DNA of 64,000 bases from Parascedosporium putredinis (lineage: Eukaryota; Ascomycota; Sordariomycetes; Microascales; Microascaceae). The first letter of the stretch is position 1. Each line of letters opens with the position of its first letter. The DNA is taken from contig CASHTG010000018.1 of NCBI GenBank assembly GCA_949357655.1, forward strand, positions 1,240,001-1,304,000. The letters are read 5' to 3'. The notes below the pieces were generated by a model. It searched no databases. It saw only the letters and a list, made by a program, of their open reading frames with translations, and had not been told where the DNA came from. Positions 1-11,688 of this stretch are shown in pieces. The translations under genes and the position numbers were made by a program.

Positions 1-1776
1 ACATGGCAGATGATCTCATTCGACCAGGTGTAGCTTAGGGCGCCCGGTTTTGTTTACAAGAAAATACCCCTTGGGCTTGGGAGTAGAGTCTAAGTGTTAG
101 GCAAACCGAACTCCTATTCAACCTTGCATCCGCTTCTGCTATTGTCTCTGGCTATCATCGGCTAACCGGGACCTCGACCACCACGAGCCGTAGGTCCTAA
201 ACTTTTGCGCAGATTTTCGGAAGTGAAGGAAATCTCGTGGTTCGGTTTAGAGCCATGGTTATTCGTCGAGAAGCGACCTCTCGCGTTTTACGCTTGCTTT
301 GCTCTCTAGCAAACATTTCCGACGTTAAATATCACGCGCGTCCCTCTTCTAGACCAGATGACCGAAGCCGAGATGTGACATGGGTGTGGAGGTGCATTTT
401 GAACTTTTCCACTTCCTGCTAGACACTTTCAGCGGGTGCGGGGTTTTGCGGGGCATCATGGCTCCCACGCGGCATCTTTGATGAACGACTGCTTCTTTCT
501 TCGACTTTGCGAGCCCTTTCTCGCATCACCTTCCCCTCTTTCCCCGTCTAGACAGGCACAGGCAGATGAAATATCTAGACAGATCGTGCTTGCGCTCTAT
601 CGTGGTGTAAAGGGAGGAGGAGGAATTGAAGGGCCTGGGGCAGAGTGAAACGAACAGATACCCACACATCCCGTGGCTCGCACATCCACACTGGCTTCCC
701 GACAGGATGGTGCATAGAATCCCGGGATGCACGCGGGGTCGGGCGACGAGGTCACGCGAATGTCCGAAACAAGCGAACGGGATCGGATTCTAGTAGCGAC
801 AAATCAATCTCGGCACTCTCTTCAACCATGAGCGAGCCCTTTTTGTGGAGGGAAAGGTGGGGTCCCTGCATCGCTTCTAGGGTGATGCTCGACTTTTCGA
901 TCCATCCAGGGATCAATGGATGCATCAACGGACTCCAAAGGGGCGGCGTTTGTGCGCCGAGGGTGGCCAGACGTTGCCGACAGCTAGTAATACTCCATCC
1001 TATATTTATTGAAGCTTGCGAGCAGACTTGACCCAAGTGTTGTACTTGAATGCGCCTTCCTTCTTTTGCTCGGTCAGCTGCCTCCACTTTGGGTCTCAGG
1101 ATTGACTTTTGGTTCGTCCGAGAGAAGGTGCGCTTATGCCGTCGAAACATCATCCACGCCCTCTAAGCCTGTTCGTCCAGTCAAGCCCGATCCACCTCCC
1201 CACGGAATCTGGGGGCTTGGCTCCCATCCTCCAATGCATCTCTAACAAAGGTGGCGCCGTGTGCCCAGGTTCCGGAACCCCTCCCCCTCACCGATGATCG
1301 TCTGCCCTTTTTCGGGTGGGGGTTTTTTTCTCTGGTTCTTATTATTCCCTCGACTTATAGCCAAGCAACCCGCCCTCTTTCTTCCTGGTTTCGCCTCAAT
1401 CCTTCTGTTGCCTTATGACTTCATTTCCGCGACACACCCAGTTCCGTCCACAACTCCCTCGAGGCATTGGCCGAGCGCCGGTCAGCTCAACCTAGATCTC
1501 CGAGTCGCAATTCTTGACGTCGATGCCTTGAAACCTTCATTTTCATTTTCCCACTTCACGAACCAGGCGTGAAGAAAAGGAAGAAGTGTGCCCAACTCCT
1601 TCGCTATTCACATGCATCTTACAGGCAACACTTGACCAACTTATTTTAGAGGGTCTTGATGACCGTCGTTTATTGATATCTTTACCCTGGCCTTGCGTGC
1701 GACCGCCTCTTGCGCACAAACGCCTTCTGGGAAGGCTTGGTGCGCATATCACCGTTACGATTGTCTCAGAGCAACG
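1..1776. other. Intergenic region, no gene recognised
   Basis: No open frame here has recognisable protein similarity, and none is supported by paired fungal splice signals. The last few hundred bases are pyrimidine-rich and probably hold the promoter and 5' leader of the GH76 gene that starts at 1777. A cluster of GATCC/GATCAATGG words lies near 898-930. Confidence 0.5.
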
Positions 1777-3830
1777 ATGAAGCCGTTGACTACTGCCTCC
1801 CTCTTGTCTGCACTTGCAGACGCGAGCCTCGCCTTTGGCTCTGGCCCAACCGGTACTTGTCGGTCTTACTGCACCATATTCAAGCGACCGGCCTTTTACC
1901 ATCAGAATTGCCGCCCCGATATCCCTTACACCTTTGTTCAAGATGGGTTACCGGACGACAACACCCTCTACTAGCCAATAGCTCGCTCTTGGAGCAAACT
2001 TACATCTCCGTTGCCACGCTGCAGGGCGAGTTCTTTGAGCGCCATCGGGGCACATGGCCTCGTGCGATTGACTGGACGGCGGCCTTTATTCACACCTCCT
2101 TATCCGCCACGACCAACTCGCTCTCTAAGGCCCTCGGCGAGTCCCATGCCCGGGACGTTGAGACTGGCATGGTTTGGAACATGGTCGACACCTACTTTTC
2201 GCAAATTGTGGGCTTCTACTTTGGCCAGGACTACAGGGCGATCAAGCATCAGGTATGTAGTGGGACAATTCAAGTTGCCGAGCAGCTACGCTGGTCGCTC
2301 ATGACCCCTTCTCCCAAAAAAAAAAAAAAAAAAGGAAAGAAAAGAAGCACCCTGCTAACTAACTCAATTTTCCTCCCCTGGCACAGGCCTTTGACGATAT
2401 TCTTTGGGTCGTGTTAGGCTGGCTTGAATCTACCAACTTCATTCAATCGCACTCCGAGCTGCATTATCCGCGCGATGGAAAGTGGGATGCGGATGCTCCT
2501 CCGAACCTACGCGATACATTACTGAACCAGCCCTGGCATGGAAATCACTGGGTGGAGGCATTTGCCTACCGCCAGCGCACTTTTGGGAGTTGGCCACTAA
2601 TGGGTGGGGGAGGACTTGTGCAACGGCGGCATGAATTGGAATCCCCGTCACTGGACCTACAAGAACGCCATTACAAACGAGCTATGGATTGCGGCCTCGG
2701 CAAAAATGTACCTGGATTATCCGGGAGATGGGATCGCAGGCACCTGGTCCGAGGAAAACCATCATGCCGGCCGGAACCGAACGTTCCTGGAGGCTGCCAT
2801 GAAGGGATATGAGTGGCTGATGAATGTCAACATGACGAATGATGCCGGTCTTTTCGTCGACGGCTTTCACATCTCTAATCAGGACAAGAACAACACCAAG
2901 TGCGACGTGCGCGACGAAATGGTCTTTACCTACAACCAAGGAGTCCTTCTCACGGGCCAGCGTGCTCTTTGGGAGGCCACCGGAGGTGTTGCATTCCTCA
3001 AGGACGGCCACCACCTTATCCAGTCCGTCATCAAGGCGACCGGATGGGATCTCAAACAGGGCGGGCCAGTCGACAAGGTTTCGCGCGGCAAGCTCCCCCA
3101 TGGCGTGGTCTAGGACGGGGAGGCATCATCGAGGAAGCGTGCGACGTCACCGCGCGTTGCTCTCAAAACGGGCACACCTTCAAAGGCATCTACTTCCACC
3201 ATTTGACATACTTCTGCGCTCCTCTCAAGGAGCCTTTGGAGGATGTAGACACAGAAGCCTTTGGCGTAGTCTCGCGTGCCCATGCACAGGCGTGTAAGCA
3301 ATATGTGCCTTGGGTGGGCTACAATGCCGAGGCGGCCCTGAGCACCCGCGATGCGAAGGGGATCATTGGCATGTGGTGGGGCGCAGAGAAGTTTGGAAGC
3401 GCCCCGAGATATGGAACTCTAAGCAGAGCGACTCAAATAGCCCGGATGCTGTGGACTACAGAAACTTTGGTATCCCTTCTGACGGTATTTGGTCAGAACT
3501 AGGGGGCCTCCCAAGGCGATACCTGGGGTGGAGTTGGATGGGGACACCGAGGGGACTGATGAGCGGGTTGTTGACGCCACTGATGCGCAGTATCGCATGG
3601 GCGGTGGCTCGTCCAAGAAACCCGGCTCCCGGGACCCCAACACGCGGGGTAGAGGTCGAACAGTAGAGACGCATAACTCGGGCATGGAGGTGGTGAGGGC
3701 ATGGTACGAACTTTCCAAGGCATACAGCGACAAGGAGGCCAGTCGTGGTTGGCGTTTTGGCATACATTGGTTATTCTCGAACTTTTGGAGGATGACGAGC
3801 ACATGGAACAGCTTCTTCTTTTTCTTCTAA
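1777..3830 (+). CDS. Secreted glycoside hydrolase family 76 (alpha-1,6-mannanase-like), frame-broken
   Basis: The product begins MKPLTTASLLSALADASLAF, a secretion signal, followed by a GH76 body. Family 76 enzymes cleave alpha-1,6-mannan or, as Dcw1/Dfg5, act in attaching GPI proteins to the cell wall. One intron is clear at 2253-2386 (GTATGT, branch CTAAC, CACAG) and joins ...AIKHQ to AFDDILWVVLGWLE, which carries the family's paired aspartates. Downstream CNGGMNWNPRHWTYKNAITN and GLFVDGFH also fit GH76. The frame changes about five times, near 1970, 2605, 3112, 3400 and 3500. With these corrected the span encodes about 640 residues, long for the family, with a Gly/Ser/Arg-rich tail, so the 3' end is uncertain. 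It breaks more often than any other gene here, so true decay cannot be excluded. The family call is firm; substrate and intactness are not. Confidence 0.72.
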
Positions 3831-4990
3831 AGGACGCATTACGACCTCTATATCTTTCTTCCTTCTTTCTTGTGAAGGGCTGGGTTTATCATGGGGTTAT
3901 TATTTGGTGTTCGCAGCAATCAGGCATCGGCTTACGGCGCATCGCATCGGGTTTCTGGATCAACACTTTTATCATATATCTTTCATTTTATGTTTTCTGA
4001 CATTCCCATCATTACATGCGCGATTGTGTGAACCGATGTCAATACCTGGTTGTGATGTTGACGAGGGCAGCTTGCTTGACTCTAATGTTGGCTTGACTTG
4101 AACTACTATGCACAGATATTGCCTTCTCACAATTGATGGGCTCAGGTTGAACATGAAATTCAGGATGATGGCTGGCCCTAGGCTGCTTACTCTAATCCCT
4201 CCCTCTTCCCCTTTCCAAGGTGAAGCTAAGCAGAAGGGGCGGGATTTCACTTGTGATAACCCCTTTACCGATGGGAGTTGGGTAAAAAGCCTGGTGCGTC
4301 CGTTGGATGGCCGATTAATAAACTGGATGGATCAATAGACGGTCGACAGGGGCCTTTTGGGTGGCGGTCGACTTTGGGGAAACCCTCAGCTCCAACAGTT
4401 GAACCGTTTTGGGTCTCATTGCATTGGTTATCATTGGTCCAATGTTGCGACCAGTTGGGCCCGAGGTCGAAGTGGGAGTGGGCGAAGTCGCGGCGAACCT
4501 GCGCAAGCTCCACTAGAACCGAGCGTACATCAAATGGAACATTGGGATAATAACCCACAAAGTACACTCTAGTAATAGCGGGCTGCCCACATGCGCCTCT
4601 TCCAGCGGAATTGATTTCAGGGGCATCGCGTGTCAAGATCAGATCGCGTGGGAGCAGGACACCGAGCCAGTTTTTTTTCATGCAAAATCCCCCTCACCCC
4701 CTTTCAATCGGGCCTGACATCGACATTCCTTGCTGTCTCTCTCCCCTTCCTCGTCGATGGCCAACCTTTGCTCTCGGTATTGACGAAATTCCGCAGAGCT
4801 ATTCAGTCCCGACGGCCTGAGCTGTCAATTTTCCGCAGCAGCCGAGAATGTGGTAAACCGGAGCCTCACTCTCCTTCTCTATCTCTCTGCTTCCCTCGCA
4901 GAACCGACTCTCCTTCAACGCTGGCTTCATTTGCCTCTCTATCTCTCCTTTTAATTAATCACTCCCCGCCCGGAGCTGGGTCCCGTCGCC
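3831..4990. other. Intergenic region
   Basis: No convincing gene is visible. The region holds the 3' side of the GH76 gene and, from about 4680, a C/T-rich leader typical of fungal promoters running into the GUP1 start at 4991. Confidence 0.5.
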
Positions 4991-7318
4991 ATGGTCCTGC
5001 TTGGCTTCCTCCGGTCCGTCTACGATGTCTCGACATTAGATACGAGATTTACGACGCCGTCTTCAGTGCCCTATAAAACGGTGATCGAATCGCGGCACGA
5101 CCCTCTCGCCAAGGATTACACGGCCGGCGTCAAGGCCAAGGCGCAACGGTCGAAATGGAAGACACCCGAGTTTTTCTTGTACTTTTTTATCCTCCTCGTC
5201 GTCATTCCTACGATGATATGGATACCCTTCAATGTTTCGAGGCGTGCGTGCCCCTCCACATCTGCCCCTTTACCCCCTTTCTTTCCAAGCGCCTCGGCCC
5301 AGCTCTCCTCCAGAGCGAAAGAGAGGGAACATGGAGAGACACAGCTTGCCATGCGCATGTGCTCCCCGTCTTCGTGTTGTCATTGATACTAACAGTCAAC
5401 CTGAACAGCTTCACACCCACAATGGAACAAATTTCGAACAGTCTTGGAGAAGGGATGGGTACCGGGCCGCCAGATTGTACGCTCAACAACCCTTCCCTTA
5501 ACCTCGCCCCCTCCTGAAGCTAGATAGTGTAGAGGGACCAGTCTTTTGTAGGCTTTGCCAACGAGACCGCTGCTAACGCTGGCGCAACAGGATAACTCCG
5601 ACATGCAATATCGCACCTTCCGAAAGAACCTTCCCTTCATGGCCCTGCTCCTCATTTTCCACCCGCTTCTCCGCAAGGTTTGGAACCTCGTCTTCCCGGT
5701 CAAGGTGAACAAGTACGAGGGAAACCACATTGCCGCCCAGGGTTCGGCACGTCTCAACCAACGCGCCTCGTTCGATTTCGTCTTTGCCCTCCTCTTCCTC
5801 GTCGCGCTGCACGGCTTCTCCGCTATCAAGGTGCTTGCGATCCTTACCGCCAACTACCGACTCACGACCATGCTCCCGCGAAAGTACGTCCCCGCTGCGA
5901 CCTGGATATTCAACGTCGGCATTCTGTTTGCCAACGAGCTATGCGGCGGGTATCCCTTCAAGAAGATGGCGGCCTTCATTACCCCGCCGTCAGGCGATGT
6001 CGATCTCGGCGCTGTCGACCCTTTCCTAGTCCGCTGGGGAACCTGGTTCGACAAGCGTAGCGGCCTTCTCACCCGTTGGGAGGTGCTCTTTAACATTACC
6101 ATTCTGCGCCTCATTAGCTTCAACTTGGATAGATATTGGAGTCTGGATGCTGGCCAGTCGAGCCCAATTGAGGTAGGTTCTGTTTTTCTCTTATTCCCCC
6201 GGCCACATCTCCATTCCCGCCCCGTGGGTATAAGCTATTAGAGAGCAGAGCTGATTTCCAAAAGAAGAAACAACTTGACCCTTCGAACCTGTCAGAGCGA
6301 GACCGGATTTCCATTCCCGCCGAACCTCGAGATTATTCGTACCGGAACTACGTCGCATACGCGATCTACGGCCCTCTCTACCTTGCCGGCCCGATCCTCA
6401 CCTTCAACGAGTACATTTCCCAGTCCAAGTACCGCTCCGCCACGATAGAAACGGGCCGGACCATTCGTTACGCCTTCCGATTCCTCGTCGTCCTCCTTAC
6501 TATGGAGCTGATCCTACACTTTATTTACGTCGGCGCCATCAGCCTCGCGTATCCTAGATGGAGCGATTATACTGCCGCTCAGCTTTCGCTGCTTTCCTAC
6601 TTTAATCTCATGATCATCTGGCTCAAGCTGCTGCTCCTGGCGCCTCTTTAGGCTCTGGTCCCTGATTGACGGCATCGACCCCCGGAGAACATGGTTCGCT
6701 GCGTGAGCAACAACTTCAGCACCCTCCACTTTTGGCGCGCGTGGCACCGCTCGTATAACCGCTGGCTCATCCGCTACATCTACATTCCCTGGGCGGCGCC
6801 AAATTCACGAGCCTCAAATCGGCCGTGCGCTCCATCATCACCTATCTTCTCGTCTTCACCTTTGTCGCCTTGTGGCACGACATCCAGCTGAGGCTGCTCA
6901 TCTGGGGCTGGCTCATTGTCATCTTCTTCCTCCCCGAGATCCTCGCGTCTAAACTTTTCCCCGCAAGCAGGTTCGAGGGCCGTGAGATGACGTACCGGAT
7001 GCTATGCTGCGTCGGGGGTGTGCTCAATGTGATTATGATGATGGCGGCGAACTTGGTTGGGTTTGCCGTGGGGTTGGATGGCTTGAAAAGCATCGTTTCT
7101 GGCATTTTCCAGGATCGACATGGTGAGTTTTACGTCCCTCCCCCATCTTCCAGAATGATTTGCCATTTCGCTTTGCTAACCATTGTTTCTCTCCTTCTCC
7201 CCGTGTCGTAGGCTTCACCTTTTTCGTCACGGCTTGCATCTCGCTTTTCGTCGGCATTCAAATCATGTTTGAGATTCGCGAGTCGGAGAAGCGAAAGGGG
7301 GTCAACCTCCGTTGTTAA
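4991..7318 (+). CDS. GUP1: MBOAT-family membrane O-acyltransferase Gup1
   Basis: Gup1 is a multi-spanning ER membrane O-acyltransferase that remodels GPI-anchor lipids in yeast. Five exons fit: 4991-5243, 5409-5476, 5591-6172, 6265-7122 and 7212-7318, all joined at canonical fungal sites (the 6264 acceptor is the least certain). They give about 622 residues. Family landmarks are SHPQWNKFRTVLEKGWVPGR, the block PRDYSYRNYVAYAIYGPLYL, FWRAWHRSYNRWLIRYIYIP and the MBOAT histidine in VALWHD. Many hydrophobic segments are present, starting with FFLYFFILLVVIPTMIWIPF-like sequence. Exon 4 needs three corrections: an extra base near 6637, one C missing in the run 6679-6683 and one G missing at 6791-6793. 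The strong similarity on both sides of each break argues for sequence error rather than a pseudogene. Confidence 0.9.
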
Positions 7319-8012
7319 ACATGTTGGAAACAGCATTTTTGCTTTTGGTTCCTTGCTATATATATATCTCCATTTTCCTCATCCCTTCCCTTCCCTCTTC
7401 TCCCATCTCCGTTGGTGCTTTTCCCCGCGATCATGGTGTTACGGTGGAATGTGCGTGCGTACCATCACGTACTGGTGCTGTTTATATTGTTCGTTCCCCC
7501 TCCTTTGAGTCACGCAGTGTATGATCTAAAGGCGGTGTTTTATTTCACCCATTGTATGTTTTATAGACAACGGCCTGGTAATGCATCCTTACGGCACTTC
7601 AGGATAGCTTTGATGTGTAATTATTATTTATTATGAGAGGTCCAGCTTTCCGGGTCCATTACTCAACGTTCATGCCTTTGTACATGCTAAAAGTTTTGTG
7701 GATGCGAACGCTAGCAGTACATGTACCACATGGAAAGGAACAAAGCAGAAAGCGTTTGGCGAAAGCTGGGAGGGACACTAAAAACGACTCAACTCCGACC
7801 AGCATTCATCTCCAAGCCAGCCAACATTTGGAATTCAGCCTCTTGCATGGTATCTTCAAACATGATATTCAAAACAAAACACAAGGCGCCGCCGGTGATA
7901 TCGCTCTCGTCTTATTACAGACCTGCAAAGGCAGGGGAGAAAGACGTAACGGGGAAGAGAAAAGAAGAGGCATTAAAAGAACACGCTTCGTGACAGATTT
8001 GCACCACAGCGT
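7319..8012. other. Convergent intergenic region
   Basis: This is the 3' flank shared by two convergent genes. It is AT-richer than the exons, with pyrimidine and TATATATA stretches near 7360, and probably contains both 3' untranslated regions. No gene is seen. Confidence 0.5.
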
Positions 8013-8996
8013 TTACTTTTGCACGGTCGCCATCTCGGCGTCGGGATCGGCGTGGCGGCGCTGATTCGTAAACTTGCCGTCCATGTGCATCCTGCCTTCA
8101 GTGACCCAGACCCTGAACCAGATGATGGCCTTGATGACGACGTAGATGACGATGACGGCGACGAGGATGCAGATGATGTAAACGGCGACCCAGCCGCGAC
8201 CACCGGGGCCGTCCGGGCCGGGATCGAGGAAGCTGTACGGGTAGAAGCCCTTGGTGGCGTGGGTGATGAAGGCGAGGGCGAGGTAGAGGGCGAGGATGAC
8301 GATGAGCCAGAGGACGTGGATCCAGGGGAAGGGATTCGTGCGGGGGAAGATGACCTCGAAGAGGGCGAAGACGGCGTTGAGACCGTGCTGGGAGAGGTTC
8401 CGCCAGCCCTCAAAGACGTTGGCGGGCCAGGGTCCTTCGTACAGGATGGCCCAGTAGACGATGGTGACGAGGAAAGGGTAGGTGGTGACGGTGGTGTAGT
8501 AGAGGCTGTGGAGGGCCTGGAGGGGTCGCGGGAAGCGGTCGAGCAAGGGCCGGGCCGTGAGGGCGTAGGTGAGGGTGTGGGCGGCGGCGATGAGGAAGTA
8601 GAAACCGAGGCCCCAGTACGTGAGGACGGTGAAGTAGGAGAACTCTTGGCGGACGAGGGCGCAGCCTTCGTCGCTGCAGGTTTTGCCGATGATGAGGAGG
8701 CGCGTGATGAGGATGTAGAGACCCTACGGGTTTGCGCGCGGACAAGTTAGTAACGCATGGTTTTTCTTGACTTGTCCCTCGAGGGAGCGGAGCGGATAGT
8801 TGGCCGGCGTCGGCCGGGAGGCGAGATGAAGAATAGGACAAAAAAGGATTAAAAAAAAAAAAAAGACACTACTTACAATGGCTGCGCGGATCGCAAAGAG
8901 AAGGAAGGGCGGTAGGAGCCATGAGGTCTCGAACCTCGAGGATGGATCCCAGAGGTCGGTTCCAAACTGGAACGATTTGCGCACCCTGGCGAGCAT
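8013..8996 (-). CDS. FAR-17a/AIG1-like integral membrane protein
   Basis: Two exons (8996-8877 and 8723-8013, intron with GTAAGT donor and GTAG end) give an uninterrupted protein of 276 residues. It starts MLARVRKSFQFGTDLWDPSS and has about six hydrophobic segments, including LLPPFLLFAIRAAIGLYILI, YFTVLTYWGLGFYFLIAAA, LVTIVYWAILY, VLWLIVILALYLALAFITHA and VAVYIICILVAVIVIYVVI. The pattern, length and order match the FAR-17a/AIG1 family, which in animals includes androgen-induced proteins that hydrolyse fatty-acid esters of hydroxy fatty acids. The role in fungi is not established, so catalysis is only inferred. The tail QRRHADPDAEMATVQK is polar and probably cytosolic. This is one of the few genes here with no frame break. 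Confidence 0.8.
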
Positions 8997-10622
8997 GGTG
9001 ATCGCGGTGGCTGGCCGCCTTTAGAACTGCGCGACGAGGAGGACGACGAAAACGATGAACGATGCTGCTGCTGCTGTTCGCAAATAGAGGAACAGATAAA
9101 CAAGATGCAGAGGGGCTCAAGGCGAAGAGCAGAGGGCAGAATCCATCAACGGAAGTAAATGAGGAGGGGAGGGTCGAGGTTCGTGGGCTTCTTGGAAGGC
9201 ATGAACGCTTAATCAAGGGCAAGAAACCTCGATCGGGGCGCGGCACAGCGCCGCGCGCACAAGCACGGAGCATCCCAGGATGGATCATTGATGTACACTA
9301 CGCGGCCAAACGGTATTACGCCCTGGGTGCTGTTCTCGGAAGCTCGCTGGTGACGATGTCACTCTGGACGGGTCAACAGACCAAAGCAAGCTGCGGTCCC
9401 CAGCCAATGGTGGGTCTCAGGGAGGAACCCTAGGGGCGGGGGCGGACAAGGGAGGAAAAACGGGAAAGGGGGTGTGCGCTAAGGAGCTGCAAACCCCATT
9501 TCGAGGGCCGCCTCGAGGCCATTTTCACGCTCGCAGCCACCGATCAATCTTTTTAGTGCAGTTTTTTCCAGTCTTGCTAACGCCGACCGCCGCTGACCGC
9601 ATAGCAACGGTGCGACTGCTGATGATGCTCGGGAATTTCGTGGTCTTGGTGTGCATGGAGGAGTACACTAGTGTAGCGCATCTGATCTCACAAAAGGGCG
9701 CCAACAATGCTATTGTTACGATCGATGGATCCATGATCCATATCCATCAGAATTGATCAACCCGGGATCAACTGGACGGCGAACTTGGCCCTAACGGACA
9801 GCGTCAGCAATACTGCAATATTAGTTGTGCTTTTCCATCACGGCCCATGAATTCTACTTCGTACCTGTAATCATCATTGATCGCGGCTTGCGCTCTCCCC
9901 ACAGCCCCAGTGGCCGAATTATTAGCTTTTCTGCAAATCTTGGATCCTTCACGTATCGGTTCATAGGGCGGCCGACGATCAAGGGAGCGGTCCAGCGGTT
10001 AGAGTTTTCTTTTCTTCTTTAACCTACACACAACTTCGTAGACAAACTTCTCAAGTGAGCCGCCAGAAGGGTTTGACTTGACACTTGGTCGTCACCACCC
10101 CGATCTGGGCTTGGTTTGTTAGTGCTACCGTCACATCCCTTGAATAATACTCGAACGACATCTCGCCCCCTGTTGGTCCTGTTCCTGCAGCTCAAGGTCG
10201 AGACGGACGGCGGTCTCTGATCGTCTCAGGTTGCAGGTTGTGGGCTCAATGAAAAGGGCACGGATAAATCCTTCATGGGATGGGCCCTAAGTGCATCCAT
10301 CACCTTCGGGCCAGTTTCCCTTCGAGCCTCAACATCTTCCCTCCTCCTCTGCGCTTGGGGGTTATTTCAGCTTGTCCCATTGACAGTAATCTGAGGTGTC
10401 TGTGAGTAATTTCTTCTCTGGACAAGACTGGAGCGCAGAGCGGCACATGTGATGATGCCGTAATAATCACCAAGCTGGAAGCTGCGGGAGCCGCTCATGA
10501 ACGGAATCGCCTCCAGCGCCGTTGATTAGTGTCAAAATTGAGCACAACGGATCCATTCGCTCGAATGCTGCACCTCACCCACCATTCTTCACTGTAATGG
10601 CCTTCGTCGAAGATGGCGGCAA

Positions 10623-10652
10623 ACCGGCTGGCAGCAGACCGGCTGGCAGCAG
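10623..10652. repeat. 15-bp perfect tandem duplication
   Basis: ACCGGCTGGCAGCAG occurs twice head to tail with no mismatch. It lies in intergenic DNA. Function is unknown and replication slippage is a sufficient explanation. Confidence 0.85.
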
Positions 10653-11134
10653 AGATGTCGGCTTGGCAGAGGCTTTCCAATCGGGAAATTACCAAAAATT
10701 CATGAAGCTAGCGTCATCATCAGTCGACGCATACTGAGCTCCTACTAAAAGGGCCTTGAACCATCCACCCCTCTTCAGATGGATGGCCCTGTCTACCAAA
10801 TGCGAAAATGGCGAGATCAGATACCAAGTCTTTGGCTTTATGCACTATCCTACCCGTGCGACTTTGAAGTTTGGACGGGCGTCACAAGATGCACGGCACG
10901 TCGATGCTCGAATTGAAGGAGATCTTCAGCAAAAGACTAGACACACTACAGCCAATGGGATACGAGATGCTGAACACACGCAGCGATGCGCATCCTCACC
11001 GTCCTGTATCCACTTGGCTTTCCTGTATTCCCCTGTGTGGCTGATGAGCCTCCGCCGCCGCCAGCTTTGGTGGGGAGAGGGATGCGCAGTATTGGGCGGA
11101 TGGAGTAAGGAATGCGTCCGCCATTGTTTTGGCT

Positions 11135-11164
11135 GGCTGGCCATGGCTGGCCGTGGCTGGCCAC
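11135..11164. repeat. Three 10-bp repeats (GGCTGGCC + 2)
   Basis: Three consecutive decamers, each GGCTGGCC plus two variable bases, lie about 520 bases upstream of UAP1. Each contains the palindrome TGGCCA or a near match, so they might be binding sites, but slippage is equally likely. Confidence 0.7.
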
Positions 11165-11688
11165 TTGATGGCGGGGCACGTTGGGCTGATGAAGCTGGAT
11201 ACGAGCACTCAGCGATGCAGCCCCAGCCAAGACCCCTGGTTTCTTGCTAGCACGGCATCGAGGGATCCAATTGATCCGCAGCCTGTCCTTCCTCTCCAGT
11301 GCTTGTTAGCTGTGCCCCTCCACTTCCAAGAAATCAGAGATTCGAAGCTTCCAGCCCCAAAAGTAGCCAGCCGAAGCTGAGCTGACGCCTCCTCAACAAC
11401 ACAACAGCCACCCCTCTCTCTCCTCTCGTAATACCTAGATCCAACTCGGACTTGTTCTCGTCCTTGATCTCATCGTGATTCTTATTTTTCCCCTTTCCTC
11501 TTCCTCACTCTGTTCAAAATAAAAACCATATACAATTTCTTTAGTTTTTCGTCCCTCGCACGGCCTCTGCTCTCCATCACTACACTAGATAATACCCCTC
11601 CATCCAAATTGATCCCATTGCAGCCCCGCCGAGCTGCTGCCCTTCCCCCGCCATTTTCCGCCACTCGCTCTAGGAAATTTCCGTCATC

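Larger units (their letters stand above)
8997..11688. other. Long intergenic region between divergent genes
   Basis: This 2.7-kb stretch separates the minus-strand FAR-17a-like gene from UAP1. No open frame has recognisable similarity. It contains a 15-bp perfect tandem duplication at 10623-10652, a threefold 10-bp repeat at 11135-11164, GATCC/GATCAA-rich words at 9720-9775, and a CT-rich leader at about 11385-11560 just before UAP1. Confidence 0.5.

Noticed and set aside
6265..7122. Splitting GUP1 into two or three genes at its stop codons
   Set aside because: Each piece continues the same MBOAT alignment in a new frame, and two of the breaks sit at C or G runs.
8019..8750. Acidic 243-residue frame antisense to the FAR-17a-like gene
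   Set aside because: Its Asp/Glu/Gly-rich content is the shadow of Val/Ile/Leu codons on the minus strand, where an intact spliced membrane protein is clear.
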